DNA of 46,381 nt from Rossellomorea orangium. GTDB lineage: Bacteria > Bacillota > Bacilli > Bacillales > Bacillaceae_B. Position numbers and translations under genes: made by a program. Position 1 is the stretch's first letter; each line of letters opens with the position of its first letter. Below the pieces are notes generated by a model. It worked only from the letters and a program-made list of their open reading frames with translations. It searched no databases and was not told where the DNA came from. Where the stretch lies: positions 1 to 46,381 of the forward strand of contig NZ_JAHWGH010000003.1 of NCBI RefSeq assembly GCF_019334305.1, read 5' to 3'. Of the stretch, positions 1 to 7,824 are shown in pieces.

Positions 1-13
1 ACTCTCCGATAAA
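1..13 (-). rRNA. 16S rRNA, extreme 5' end (partial)
   Basis: Read on the minus strand, these bases give TTTATCGGAGAGT, the known start of Bacillus 16S rRNA just before the universal TTTGATCCTGGCTCAG block. The gene continues outside the window. In B. subtilis ygxA also sits directly upstream of an rRNA operon. The exact mature 5' end cannot be fixed from sequence alone. Confidence 0.75.
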
Positions 14-117
14 AGTTTGAATAGCTCTTAAAATAAATCTAGAATTAACGTTGACGTTATTGTCTTGTTTTGTTCAGTTTTCAAGGTTCAATGTGTAAGC
101 GCTTCGTTTGAAGCGAC
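14..117 (-). promoter_or_regulatory. rRNA operon leader with hairpin and boxA-like region
   Basis: This is the transcribed leader between promoter P2 and the 16S gene. It has a hairpin at 100-115 (CGCTTC, AAAC loop, GAAGCG) and then CCTTGAAAACTGAACA on the minus strand (about 70-86), a block typical of Bacillus rRNA leaders near the boxA antitermination signal. The antitermination role is inferred from that similarity. Confidence 0.6.
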
Positions 118-123
118 TTTTTT

Positions 124-152
124 ATCTTATCAAGTCGCGTCGTAATTGTCAA
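124..152 (-). promoter_or_regulatory. rRNA promoter P2
   Basis: TTGACA at 147-152 and TAAGAT at 124-129 on the minus strand are separated by 17 bp. This is a strong sigma-A promoter whose start would be near 117, just upstream of the rRNA leader hairpin. Confidence 0.85.
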
Positions 153-219
153 CAACTTTTTAAGTTTATTTAAGTCGCCACTGACCGCTCGTTGCCGTCG
201 TTCAGCAGCGACATTTACT

Positions 220-248
220 AATATAACAAGGTTTCAGAATGAAGTCAA
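220..248 (-). promoter_or_regulatory. rRNA promoter P1
   Basis: TTGACT at 243-248 and TATATT at 220-225 on the minus strand are 17 bp apart, about 96 bp upstream of P2. Tandem P1/P2 promoters are the usual design of Bacillus rRNA operons. Confidence 0.8.
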
Positions 249-272
249 CGAAAAATTAATATTTCACTATAA

Positions 273-1139
273 TTATTTCACGGCACGGTAATATCGGTGA
301 TAGATGCCCTGTCCTTTCGTCTCTACATCGACGATTTCAACAAATCCTTTATCCGTCAAATATTCAATGAGCATGCTCAAATCCACAGAGTAGTGTCTTG
401 CCTCTGAATGGTTAAGCAGATCCTGGAACGTCCAGTGTTCTTTTTGACCAAGGATGTCTAATAAATGCTCGGTTGAAACCTTGGTTCTTGAGTGGATGAG
501 AAACTCGCTTGCCAGGAACAACAGTTCAAGTCGCTTATCGATCTCTTCATCACTTGTCACGAGCTCTTCATACAGCTTGTATATTTCAGGCTCTATTTGC
601 TTAACCTGGTTCCATACAGTGACCTCCGGATGGAAACCATTTTCAATAACAGCAAGCCTTGCTAAATGATGCAATGAATGCACGATGTGATTATAGGCAT
701 CTAAGTAATGTTTGCTTTCGAAAAATTCTCTGCCATCCATATAGCGACGGATCAATTTGGCAAATTCCATCCCCATCTTGATCTTTCTTCCATAGAAAGG
801 GAAATCCCTTAACTCTGTTTTGAGATTATGAATATATTCGTTCCGATCAAACAGAACTTTCCCATTGAACAGCCAATCAATCACTTTACGATTGGATCCA
901 AGCAAAATCCATTCGTTCAGTTTGGCTTCTGTCACAATATGCAATGCCGCCTTTTGTTCTTTATAAGAATAGTGTTTGATGAAAACCGGCTCTTCGGCTT
1001 CCTTCACAACCAGGAACAGAACTATATCGAATGTATCGGTCAACGGACTGGATTTCTTGCTTTGTTCTATTAAAAGCGCTCCTAAAGTATTGGGGTGACT
1101 GGTACGCTCTTGGTATATCGGTCGTAAAATGTCTTCCAT
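273..1139 (-). CDS. ygxA: Nucleotidyltransferase-like protein YgxA
   Basis: The 288-aa product matches the Bacillus YgxA family, annotated as nucleotidyltransferase-like with no proven substrate. The frame is open upstream to 1232, but only from a TTG without a ribosome binding site. The ATG at 1139 follows GGAGGAGT by 5 nt and begins MEDILRPIYQ, as I recall the family beginning. The protein is soluble and mostly helical: an N-terminal nucleotidyltransferase-like part (VLFLVV, FDRN region), a helical middle with His-rich HSLHHLARLA, and a C-terminal segment ending IYHRYYRAVK. It lies between an rRNA operon, in the same direction, and divergent ygzB, the B. subtilis order. The family call is firm; the biochemical role is unknown. 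Confidence 0.85.
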   Translation of the reverse strand: MEDILRPIYQERTSHPNTLGALLIEQSKKSSPLTDTFDIVLFLVVKEAEEPVFIKHYSYKEQKAALHIVTEAKLNEWILLGSNRKVIDWLFNGKVLFDRNEYIHNLKTELRDFPFYGRKIKMGMEFAKLIRRYMDGREFFESKHYLDAYNHIVHSLHHLARLAVIENGFHPEVTVWNQVKQIEPEIYKLYEELVTSDEEIDKRLELLFLASEFLIHSRTKVSTEHLLDILGQKEHWTFQDLLNHSEARHYSVDLSMLIEYLTDKGFVEIVDVETKGQGIYHRYYRAVK

Positions 1140-1297
1140 TTCATACTCCTCCACATCACTCATTGGTTGGTTGGTTACTATTTCGACATCCAAAGAGGAT
1201 TTCCTTCTCTGAATATAGTCATTTTTCGACAAAACGGTTTCGTATCCCTCTTCTTATAACAAATATGGTATAGTATTTTTTTAGGGGGGACAAACAA

Positions 1298-1648
1298 ATG
1301 GCTAAGAAATATTCAAGTAAAATCAATAAAATCCGTACGTTTGCCTTAAGTTTGGTTTTCATCGGTTTTATCATTATGTACGTCGGTATATATTTTAGAG
1401 AACATCCATGGGTCATGACAACATTCATGCTGCTGGGTTTTCTGGGAATCATCGGAAGTACGGTTGTCTACTTCTGGATCGGGATGCTGTCCACAAAGGC
1501 TGTGCAGGTGACATGCCCCAATTGCGGAAAGGTCACCAAGGTCCTCGGGCGCGTAGATATGTGTATGTATTGCAACGAGCCGCTCACTCTTGACCCGAAC
1601 CTTGAAGGTGAAGAATTTGATGAAGACTATAATAAAAAGAAAAGATAA
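1298..1648 (+). CDS. ygzB: Small membrane zinc-ribbon protein YgzB
   Basis: The 116-aa product belongs to the YgzB/DUF2614 family. Two hydrophobic segments (about residues 12-34 and 42-65) form an N-terminal membrane hairpin. A cytosolic zinc-ribbon-like tail follows with CPNC and CMYC motifs about 17 residues apart, then an acidic end (EGEEFDEDY) and a KKKR terminus. The ribosome binding site is AGGGGGGA, 8 nt before the ATG, and an extended -10 (TGGTATAGT) lies near 1266-1274. It is divergent from ygxA and convergent with perR, sharing the hairpin terminator at 1661-1688. Function is unknown; the conserved position beside perR is the main clue. Confidence 0.88.
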   Translation: MAKKYSSKINKIRTFALSLVFIGFIIMYVGIYFREHPWVMTTFMLLGFLGIIGSTVVYFWIGMLSTKAVQVTCPNCGKVTKVLGRVDMCMYCNEPLTLDPNLEGEEFDEDYNKKKR

Positions 1649-1660
1649 AGCTTCATGAGA

Positions 1661-1688
1661 AAAGACCTTCGACTGAAGGTCTTTTTTT
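1661..1688 (+). terminator. Terminator between ygzB and perR
   Basis: AAAGACCTTC, GACT loop, GAAGGTCTTT followed by a T run. It fits ygzB best and may also stop perR transcripts, since A residues flank the other side. Confidence 0.85.
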
Positions 1689-1730
1689 GATAAAAAAAAG
1701 AATGGTCCTGAAAACCAGAACCATTCATAC

Positions 1731-2171
1731 TTAATGCGTTTCTTTAACCGAACATTCCGTGCACGTTCCGTATATTTCCATACGGTGATTGTTCACTTTA
1801 AATCCTGTGACATGAGAAGCCAATTGTTCCACTTCATCCAGCCCAGGGTAATGGAAGTCGACAATTTTGCCGCAACCATCGCAGATGACATGATAATGAT
1901 CGGTCGTCACAAAGTCAAAACGACTGGAGGCATCACCGTAGGTCAACTCTTTCACTAGCCCTACTTCCCTGAATACGCGTAAATTATTGTATACGGTCGC
2001 CACACTCATATTTGGGAACTTTCCTTCTAGTGCTTTATATATGTCATCGGCAGTTGGATGAGCCATTGAATCAATGAGATACTCTAATATCGCATGACGC
2101 TGAGGAGTGATGCGGACTCCCGTTTCCTTTAATGTCGAAATCGCTTCTTTTAATTGTCCTTCTTCAGACAT
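1731..2171 (-). CDS. perR: Peroxide-responsive Fur-family repressor PerR
   Basis: The 146-aa product is nearly identical to B. subtilis PerR along its length. The N-terminal winged helix contains [16 protein letters not shown] and [13 protein letters not shown]. The C-terminal domain carries the structural zinc site CDGC and CTEC (Cys97, 100, 137, 140). Metal-sensing residues equivalent to His37, Asp85, His91, His93 and Asp104 of B. subtilis are kept ([23 protein letters not shown]). An ATG two codons earlier sits too close to AGAGGTG, so the second ATG (2171) is chosen. A 14/15 Per box at 2206-2220 indicates autorepression. With Fe it represses peroxide genes and is inactivated by histidine oxidation; katE and ferritin are in this window, but I see no Per box at them. 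Confidence 0.96.
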   Translation of the reverse strand: MSEEGQLKEAISTLKETGVRITPQRHAILEYLIDSMAHPTADDIYKALEGKFPNMSVATVYNNLRVFREVGLVKELTYGDASSRFDFVTTDHYHVICDGCGKIVDFHYPGLDEVEQLASHVTGFKVNNHRMEIYGTCTECSVKETH

Positions 2172-2205
2172 CGTCATGCACCTCTTTTCATAAGAATTAT
2201 TATTT

Positions 2206-2220
2206 TATAATCTTTATAAA
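2206..2220. promoter_or_regulatory. Per box at perR
   Basis: TTATAATCTTTATAA matches the Per box consensus TTATAATNATTATAA at 14 of 15 positions. It lies immediately downstream of the -10 element, over the expected transcription start, which fits simple steric autorepression. Confidence 0.85.
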
Positions 2221-2222
2221 TA

Positions 2223-2252
2223 GTGTACTAATCAACCTTCCCTTTTGTCAAT
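2223..2252 (-). promoter_or_regulatory. perR promoter
   Basis: Minus-strand TTGACA (2247-2252), 18 bp spacer, TACACT (2223-2228). The Per box directly follows the -10. Confidence 0.7.
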
Positions 2253-2263
2253 CTTTCACCCTA

Positions 2264-2812
2264 TTACTCGTGGAGGTTTTTCTCCTGTTCCCCCAGCTGC
2301 TGGTTGATATAACGGCCAGCTACAAATAGATAATCAGAAAGTCGATTCAGATAAGAGAGCACCAAAGGATTAATGTCTTCATCAATCCCTACCGCTTCTC
2401 TTTCAGCTCTCCTGACAATCGTCCTTGCAGTGTGAAGGGCGGCACCGGCCGGCTGACCACCTGGAAGAATGAAATTGCTGAGTGGAGTTAGAGACCCGTC
2501 CAGAAAATCGATTTGTTCTTCTAATTCCTTGATATGTGTCTCATCCAGCTTCCATTTCACTTCTTTTCCTGCAGGTGTAGCGAGTTCTGCCCCGACATGA
2601 AAGAGAACCGTCTGCACTTTATGAAAGAACCTTTCAAATTGTTCTTTTCCATCAAAGTATTCAGTTTTGATATAACTTAGACCAAGACCAATCATGGAAT
2701 TTGCCTCATCACATGTACCGTATGCTTCTACTCGCTGATCTTTTTTTGATACGCGTGTTCCATACACCAATGACGTCGTACCCTTATCTCCCGATTTAGT
2801 ATAGATCTTCAT
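2264..2812 (-). CDS. PduO-type cob(I)alamin adenosyltransferase
   Basis: The 182-aa product transfers adenosine from ATP to reduced cobalamin to make adenosylcobalamin. The PduO-type signature is visible: TKSGDKGTTSL at the N-terminus forms the ATP loop, YGTCDEANS follows, then FILPGG and the helical ARTIVRRAERE and YLNRLSDYLFVAGRY motifs that form the trimer active site. An upstream in-frame ATG (2899) lies inside the preceding gene. The ATG at 2812 follows GAGGGG by 8 nt and starts MKIYTKSGDKG as in the family. It begins 1 bp after the stop of the upstream dehydrogenase, so the two are cotranscribed and probably translationally coupled. No cobalamin riboswitch is visible upstream. Confidence 0.92.
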   Translation of the reverse strand: MKIYTKSGDKGTTSLVYGTRVSKKDQRVEAYGTCDEANSMIGLGLSYIKTEYFDGKEQFERFFHKVQTVLFHVGAELATPAGKEVKWKLDETHIKELEEQIDFLDGSLTPLSNFILPGGQPAGAALHTARTIVRRAEREAVGIDEDINPLVLSYLNRLSDYLFVAGRYINQQLGEQEKNLHE

Positions 2813-2813
2813 C

Positions 2814-3764
2814 TTAATATCCCCTCTCTGCATCAATAACGTTAATATAGTTTTCCCTGTTATTACTATATGTAGATAAATTCTTTTTAAAGATTTCAAG
2901 TGCTCTGGGCATGTATTTTTTTGTAATGCTTGAAAGATGAGGCGTCACCGTAATTCCTTCCTTCGTCCAGAAGGGATGACCTTCTGGCAGTGGTTCTTGA
3001 TCAAATACGTCGAGATACATATGTCCGATTGCCTTCTTTTCCGCCACTTCCAGAAGTACTGATTCTTCCACGAGGTCGCCCCTGCCGATATTGATGAATA
3101 CGGCGGTGTCTTTCATTTCCTCAAAATGATCCACTTTCAGGATTGCCTTCGTACGAGCCGTGCTGGGCAAAACGGATATGATGTAATCGGCTTTTGGCAA
3201 CTGCTCCCTGAATGTATCCAATGTAAACATCTTGTCGAAATGATCTGCATCTGAACCAGTTGAATTCACTCCGCTGACATTCATCCGAAATGCTTTTGCC
3301 AGACGGGCAATCTCCCCGCCGATGGCTCCCGCTCCAAGAATGAGAAGGGATGCTTCATAAAGTTCAGAGGTAGGTAGCCTTCTGCTCCAGACGGCCTGCT
3401 TTTCCTGCTCCCATACCGACTGTAGCTGTTTGGCGTGCTGAAGCATCAATCCGATCGAGAACTCAGCCATGGGGATTTTATGGATTCCCCTTGCATTTGT
3501 TACCAGGATACCTCTTCTTTTAATGGCATCTAAAGGCATCTTTTCCAAGCCCGCCGAAGTGACCATGATCCATTTGCACTTTTCACTTCTTTCGATATGA
3601 TCGTCCGTCAAATCTTCCCCCATTGTGACGATCACTTCTGCATTCGCCAGTTCATGTTCTGCTTCCTTTACCTTTTTATAAAAATGAAACTCAGCCTCAG
3701 GGAAGCTATTCTTCAAATCTGAGACGAATTCTTCTTTAGGTTGAAATGTAAAGATGATCTTCAT
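2814..3764 (-). CDS. D-isomer-specific 2-hydroxyacid dehydrogenase
   Basis: The 316-aa product is an NAD(P)-dependent 2-hydroxyacid dehydrogenase. The Rossmann motif GAGAIG is at residues 144-149. Catalytic residues fit the family: Arg228 in NIGRGDLVEE, Glu257 in DVFDQEP and His276 in TPHLSS. A catalytic domain split around the nucleotide domain is expected from the order. The ATG at 3764 follows GGGGGG by 7 nt; one five codons earlier has no binding site. It is the first gene of a pair with the adenosyltransferase. Substrate (glyoxylate, hydroxypyruvate or other 2-ketoacids) cannot be told from sequence, and no metabolic link to cobalamin is evident. The pair looks like an insertion relative to B. 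subtilis, where bcp is next to perR. Confidence 0.9.
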   Translation of the reverse strand: MKIIFTFQPKEEFVSDLKNSFPEAEFHFYKKVKEAEHELANAEVIVTMGEDLTDDHIERSEKCKWIMVTSAGLEKMPLDAIKRRGILVTNARGIHKIPMAEFSIGLMLQHAKQLQSVWEQEKQAVWSRRLPTSELYEASLLILGAGAIGGEIARLAKAFRMNVSGVNSTGSDADHFDKMFTLDTFREQLPKADYIISVLPSTARTKAILKVDHFEEMKDTAVFINIGRGDLVEESVLLEVAEKKAIGHMYLDVFDQEPLPEGHPFWTKEGITVTPHLSSITKKYMPRALEIFKKNLSTYSNNRENYINVIDAERGY

Positions 3765-3842
3765 GTGGTTGCCCCCCATCCCATTTGACCATTATTTTAC
3801 CATATAGAGGTTGAATCGCCCTAGCGCCAGCATTCCTAAGGG

Positions 3843-3875
3843 CAAAAAAAAAGAGGATCGACCTGGTCGATCCTG
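3843..3875 (-). terminator. Terminator downstream of bcp
   Basis: On the minus strand AGGATCGACC and GGTCGATCCT form a 10-bp stem followed by CTTTTTTTTT. It lies 105 bp beyond the bcp stop. Confidence 0.85.
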
Positions 3876-3979
3876 CTACACGGATGAGACTGACTTATTT
3901 GAGGAGGTTGCCCTACTCTTACTATATGTCCTTATCGCTATTGTGAATGGACAAAAGCCTCAAACCCATTAAAATAGGC

Positions 3980-4444
3980 TTACGAAAGGTTGTCTTGAAT
4001 GTACTGGAGAGCTTCCTCTACATGCCCTTTCACTTTCACTTTTCTCCATTCCTTGGACAGGTTTCCTTCTTTATCGATGATGAACGTGGAACGCTCTATC
4101 CCCATGTATTCTTTACCGAAGTTTTTCTTCAGTTTCCAGACGCCATATTCCTCTGCCACCTTATGATCTTCATCTACTAGAAGCAGGAAAGGCAATCCAT
4201 GCTTGTCTACAAATTTTTCATGTTTATCAACAGGATCTGGACTCACTCCAAGGATAACCGCATCAAGGTCTTCGAAGTTCTCATGCTGATCCCTGAAATC
4301 ACATGCTTCTGTTGTGCAGCCAGGCGTCATGTCCTTTGGATAAAAATATAAGACAACGTTTTTCCCATGATAATCGGAAAGCTTCACCTTTTCTCCATTG
4401 CTTGCGAGTAATTCAAATTCGGGTGCTTTTTGACCTACTGTCAT
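3980..4444 (-). CDS. bcp: Thioredoxin-dependent thiol peroxidase (Bcp/PrxQ)
   Basis: The 154-aa product is a peroxiredoxin of the Bcp/PrxQ class that reduces hydrogen peroxide and organic hydroperoxides using thioredoxin. Peroxidatic Cys43 lies in TPGCTTEACDF and the resolving Cys48 is five residues on, the atypical 2-Cys pattern. The thioredoxin fold is clear (LYFYPKDMTPGC, FLLLVDEDHKVAEEYGVW, RSTFIIDKEG). The start follows AGGAGGG at good spacing. It corresponds to B. subtilis YgaF in the same neighbourhood as perR and gsaB. A sigma-A promoter (TTGAGT, 17 bp, TACGCT) lies at 4480-4508, and I see no Per box near it. Confidence 0.95.
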   Translation of the reverse strand: MTVGQKAPEFELLASNGEKVKLSDYHGKNVVLYFYPKDMTPGCTTEACDFRDQHENFEDLDAVILGVSPDPVDKHEKFVDKHGLPFLLLVDEDHKVAEEYGVWKLKKNFGKEYMGIERSTFIIDKEGNLSKEWRKVKVKGHVEEALQYIQDNLS

Positions 4445-4479
4445 ATGTTTTCCCTCCTATTGGATATTGTTCTGACTTT

Positions 4480-4508
4480 AGCGTACCCAATAGAAAGGAA
4501 AAACTCAA
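4480..4508 (-). promoter_or_regulatory. bcp promoter
   Basis: Minus-strand TTGAGT (4503-4508), 17-bp spacer, TACGCT (4480-4485), 36 bp upstream of the start codon. Confidence 0.5.
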
Positions 4509-4516
4509 ACTATACG

Positions 4517-4927
4517 CTACTTGTTTTCATAGTTGAGGAAGGATTTCACGACAAAGGCTGCCGGGATGGTATAACCAAGCCAGGATTCAATGAGGGCGAT
4601 CCCTCTCCCGATGCCGACCGGTGTAACATCTCCGTATCCTACCGAGAAGAGGGTGATGCCACTGAAATACATCGTGGTAAAAAAATGATCGAGGAAGTCT
4701 CCCCTAATAGGAATTCCGCCCTCAACAAGGATCGGAATCCCCTCAAGCTCCAGAAGTGTAAATAATAGTCCGAATCCAATCATGATCGTAATATAACTCA
4801 TCCCTAAAAAGAGGAAATGATGCAGGGAAACATGATGTTCTTTCCATCTTGAAGGATAAAATAATGCCCGTAAACTCATAGCCATGCAGAACAATATAAA
4901 AAATCCAATGATATAAAGCATGTACAT
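4517..4927 (-). CDS. Small potassium channel, pore-domain type
   Basis: The 136-aa membrane protein has a hydrophobic N-terminal helix (residues 3-18), a second at about 38-60, then a pore loop with the selectivity filter SVGYGD (95-100) in an ITLFSVGYGDVTP context, and a last helix (about 108-127). This is the Ion_trans_2 two-helix potassium channel core with one extra N-terminal helix. There is no regulatory RCK/TrkA domain, so gating would need a partner or be membrane-intrinsic. The start follows AGAGGG by 7 nt. It lies downstream of the ABC-2 operon in the same direction with a 56-bp gap, so readthrough is possible. Ion selectivity for K+ is inferred from the filter. Confidence 0.85.
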   Translation of the reverse strand: MYMLYIIGFFILFCMAMSLRALFYPSRWKEHHVSLHHFLFLGMSYITIMIGFGLLFTLLELEGIPILVEGGIPIRGDFLDHFFTTMYFSGITLFSVGYGDVTPVGIGRGIALIESWLGYTIPAAFVVKSFLNYENK

Positions 4928-4983
4928 ACCCTCTTTTTCTGCTTGTCTCTTAGTATATGTACGCTTATCATCCTGGAAAAATT

Positions 4984-5769
4984 CTAGTTACCTGCTCCTC
5001 TGTATCTTTTCACACCTTCATTCCAAAGAACGATGGAAAAGATAAAAAATCCGATTCCCACAAATGGAGTGAGAAAGGAATATGGGTACCATTCCGTCTT
5101 TTCGAGGAAAAAGGCAGATGGATACACCCCGACGAACGCAAAAGGTAAGATCCAGGTCAGTACAAATCGGATCAGGCTGTTATAAATATCAACCGGATAT
5201 CTTCCATAGTTTCCTATATTGTACATCATCGGCATGATGGACGTCTTCGCATCAGACCAGAAGGCAATACTTGCAAGTGCAATGAAGATTCCCGCATAAA
5301 CCAGGGCACCACCGAAGACAAACACGACGAAGAGAATCGGTTCATACCATTCAAACGTAATATCAAGCCTGCCCCCTGCGTAGAACATGACAGCCATACC
5401 AGTGATCACTCCGAAAAGGGACTCTAACTCCATCCGCTCTAAGATCACTTGAAATAAGCTGTGGATCGGTCTTGTCAATATCCGGTCGAACTCTCCCTTC
5501 ACCACATACCGGTCGTTAAAATCCCAAATATTGAAGAACGAACTGAACAGGGCGAACGGAACGAGGAAAAAACCATAGATGAATATGATTTCATCCCTTG
5601 TCCACCCGCTCAACAGCTGGGTATGACCGAAGACTACTAGGATAAATACAAGATTAACTGCTTGAAATAGTAAATCAGACAGTATTTCGACGATCAGGTC
5701 GGCTCGATATTGCAGTCGTATTTTCATATATTGGGCGACGTATTGAAAGAACATCTTTACATAGAACAT
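4984..5769 (-). CDS. ABC-2 family transporter permease (COG3694-like)
   Basis: The 261-aa integral membrane protein has about six transmembrane segments, including helices near residues 33-47, 64-79, 120-129, 143-167 and 240-250, and belongs to the ABC-2 permease group typified by COG3694/DUF990. The short loop motif GEFDRILTRPI after the second helix pair is characteristic; the partner gene has the matching GKVAVEFIRPY. It is the third gene of a three-gene operon, after a related permease (gap 3 bp) and the ATPase. The two permeases would form a heterodimeric export pore. The substrate is unknown; homologous triads are often labelled daunorubicin-type or simply uncharacterised. Confidence 0.88.
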   Translation of the reverse strand: MFYVKMFFQYVAQYMKIRLQYRADLIVEILSDLLFQAVNLVFILVVFGHTQLLSGWTRDEIIFIYGFFLVPFALFSSFFNIWDFNDRYVVKGEFDRILTRPIHSLFQVILERMELESLFGVITGMAVMFYAGGRLDITFEWYEPILFVVFVFGGALVYAGIFIALASIAFWSDAKTSIMPMMYNIGNYGRYPVDIYNSLIRFVLTWILPFAFVGVYPSAFFLEKTEWYPYSFLTPFVGIGFFIFSIVLWNEGVKRYRGAGN

Positions 5770-5772
5770 CGG

Positions 5773-6564
5773 TCACCCTCCTTGAATGATCATTTGTTTT
5801 TTTGCCATAACCCAGAGCACTTTGATAGGTATAAGAAGGATCAGCGACCAAAGCCCCTGCACCATGATGGCATTGAATGATTCCGAGGCAGAAAAACCAT
5901 TGGTAAAAATCATACTCGGTACATAGCTGATACTTTGAAACGGCAGATACCCCATCACATCCTGCGCCCAAAGAGGGAAGAAATGGATAGGCAGCAATAA
6001 GCCCGAGAACAAATCAATGACGACCCGTTTCGCACGAATGAGACCATCATTATTAAATAAGAAAAAGGTGGTGATCCCTGTCAGCAAATTGATTTGAGTA
6101 TTAATGATGAAACTGAACATGATGGATAATGAAAAGAGGCCCAACGTATCAAATCCCGTTCCAATCTGAAGCGGAAAAACAAGGCTAACGATGATCATTC
6201 CCGGGAAGGAGAAAAACACCAATCGGAATATCCCTTCACCAAGTCCCTGCATCGTCTTCATCCCAAGATAGTTATACGGCCTGATGAATTCAACGGCCAC
6301 TTTCCCCTCTTTAATTTCCTGGGCGATTTCGCGGTCGATATTATTAAAGTAAAAGGCCCTGGCCATCCATGATACCGCTACATATGTGGTCATTTGAATG
6401 ATCGATAATCCTTCAATATCCTGTTTGCCTCCGTAAATCGCCTGCCACAAGAAATAGTACGCGCCAATATTGATACTGTAAATTAAGATTCCACTATAAT
6501 AATTCGTACGATAGGCGAGCATCATCAAAAAACGGATGCGAATCATCTCGATATACTTAGCCAC
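5773..6564 (-). CDS. ABC-2 family transporter permease (COG4587-like)
   Basis: The 263-aa membrane protein is the first permease of the triad, with a predicted six-helix ABC-2 fold and the conserved GKVAVEFIRPYNYLG loop. The frame can start at a TTG (6585), but a GTG at 6564 follows AGGGGA by 7 nt and gives the expected VAKYIEMIRIRF start, so it is preferred. It pairs with the downstream permease and follows the ATPase gene by 48 bp. Export of a hydrophobic or toxic compound is the family expectation; nothing here specifies it. Confidence 0.86.
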   Translation of the reverse strand: MAKYIEMIRIRFLMMLAYRTNYYSGILIYSINIGAYYFLWQAIYGGKQDIEGLSIIQMTTYVAVSWMARAFYFNNIDREIAQEIKEGKVAVEFIRPYNYLGMKTMQGLGEGIFRLVFFSFPGMIIVSLVFPLQIGTGFDTLGLFSLSIMFSFIINTQINLLTGITTFFLFNNDGLIRAKRVVIDLFSGLLLPIHFFPLWAQDVMGYLPFQSISYVPSMIFTNGFSASESFNAIMVQGLWSLILLIPIKVLWVMAKKQMIIQGG

Positions 6565-6612
6565 GATACATCCCCTCGCAATCAAGGAGACATTCAGATG
6601 CTATTGCACGTC

Positions 6613-7623
6613 TCATCTTGTCACAGCTCCTTTTTCATAGATGTTCCGAATGATCTCCTCTGTCGTCGTTTCTTCTATCTTCATATCTTTCACCTTGAAG
6701 TGTGAAACAACATTCGTGATAAGCTGTGAGATGACCTCTTCATCCGCTTCCGTCACAGCAGCATAAGATTGCTTCTTCTCGTCAAAAGACCAGGAGATAT
6801 GATGGTCCCTTGTTAAATCGGATAAAGCTGACAGTGATACCTCGTCGAGGAACTGAAAAACAACTTCTTTCTGGTCTCCCCAGTTTTCTTTCAGTCGACT
6901 CAGTTCACCATCGTAAATGATCTTCCCTTCATCTAACATGACGACCCGTTCACATAGGGCTTCGATATCCGATAAATCATGGGTCGTAAGTAGAATGGTT
7001 GTATTGTACTTCTCATTGATTTCCTTTAAAAATTGACGGATCTTCAATTTCACAAGGACATCCAGCCCGATGGTGGGTTCATCCAGGAATAATAAAGGTG
7101 GGTTATGAACAAGTGCCGCGGCCAGTTCACACCTCATTCTCTGTCCAAGAGACAGCTTGCGGACCGGTTTGTCCAAAAGCGGTGCAATATCCAACGTTTC
7201 AATCACATGATCCATATGCTCCTTATATTGTTGATCCGGCACTTTGTACACCTTTTTCAAAAGCTGAAATGATTCCTGTACGGCAATATCCCACCAGAGT
7301 TGTGACCGTTGTCCGAACACAACGCCGATCGTTTGAACGAATTTTTCCCTGTCACGATGGGGGTTCATTCCATTGACAGTCAACTCTCCCCCTGTCGGAG
7401 TCAAGATGCCCGTCAACATTTTGATGGTGGTGGACTTTCCTGCCCCATTTTCACCTATATATCCAACCATTTCCCCCTGCATCACATTGAATGAAATATC
7501 ATTCACCGCAGGAACGACTTTATAATTACGCGTAAACAAATCCCTGAAGGCACCCTTCAGCCCCGAACGACTGGAAAAAGCCTTGAATTCCTTACGCAAA
7601 TGATTCACTTCAATTGCATTCAT
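6613..7623 (-). CDS. ABC transporter ATP-binding protein (COG4586-like)
   Basis: The 336-aa ATPase powers the two adjacent ABC-2 permeases. Walker A is GENGAGKST, the signature is LSLGQRMRCELA and Walker B is LLFLDEPTIGLD, followed by LLTTHDLSD. A long C-terminal extension after the ATPase core (about residue 235 on) is typical of COG4586 exporters. The ATG at 7623 follows AGGAGG by 7 nt; an ATG seven codons earlier overlaps that binding site and is rejected. It is the promoter-proximal gene of the operon. The operon is inserted between bcp and gsaB relative to B. subtilis. Confidence 0.92.
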   Translation of the reverse strand: MNAIEVNHLRKEFKAFSSRSGLKGAFRDLFTRNYKVVPAVNDISFNVMQGEMVGYIGENGAGKSTTIKMLTGILTPTGGELTVNGMNPHRDREKFVQTIGVVFGQRSQLWWDIAVQESFQLLKKVYKVPDQQYKEHMDHVIETLDIAPLLDKPVRKLSLGQRMRCELAAALVHNPPLLFLDEPTIGLDVLVKLKIRQFLKEINEKYNTTILLTTHDLSDIEALCERVVMLDEGKIIYDGELSRLKENWGDQKEVVFQFLDEVSLSALSDLTRDHHISWSFDEKKQSYAAVTEADEEVISQLITNVVSHFKVKDMKIEETTTEEIIRNIYEKGAVTR

Positions 7624-7764
7624 CTTGCGTCCTCCTAGATCCAATTAAAATAGGTCTCTCTTTTTACAAACATAGATTAGTGTACCATAGAGAACCGTGT
7701 CTCTTTGAACAGTCTGCTTGAAAATTAGGATACCCAATTGATTCCGTATTTGCTAAAGTGGAAA

Positions 7765-7794
7765 AGGCCGTACTACAATAGTAGAGTACGGCCT
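7765..7794 (+). promoter_or_regulatory. Hairpin upstream of gsaB
   Basis: AGGCCGTACT (7765-7774) and AGTACGGCCT (7785-7794) form a perfect 10-bp stem with a 10-nt loop, 30 bp before the gsaB start codon. No T run follows, so it is not a standard terminator, and I see no T-box or known riboswitch features. It may stabilise or modulate the gsaB message. Confidence 0.5.
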
Positions 7795-7824
7795 AGAAAA
7801 ATACGCTTTAACAGGGAGGAAAAC

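Noticed and set aside
1140..1232. N-terminal extension of YgxA
   Set aside because: It would start at a TTG without a binding site, while GGAGGAGT lies just before the ATG at 1139 that gives the expected family start.
4457..4493. CTATTGG/CCAATAG inverted repeat that could hide the bcp ribosome binding site
   Set aside because: The upstream arm lies in the spacer of the likely promoter (TTGAGT-N17-TACGCT) and so would not be transcribed. An operator role remains possible but is unsupported.
7624..7824. T-box or riboswitch upstream of gsaB
   Set aside because: Only a simple hairpin is present. There is no T-box core, no antiterminator and no terminator before the gene.
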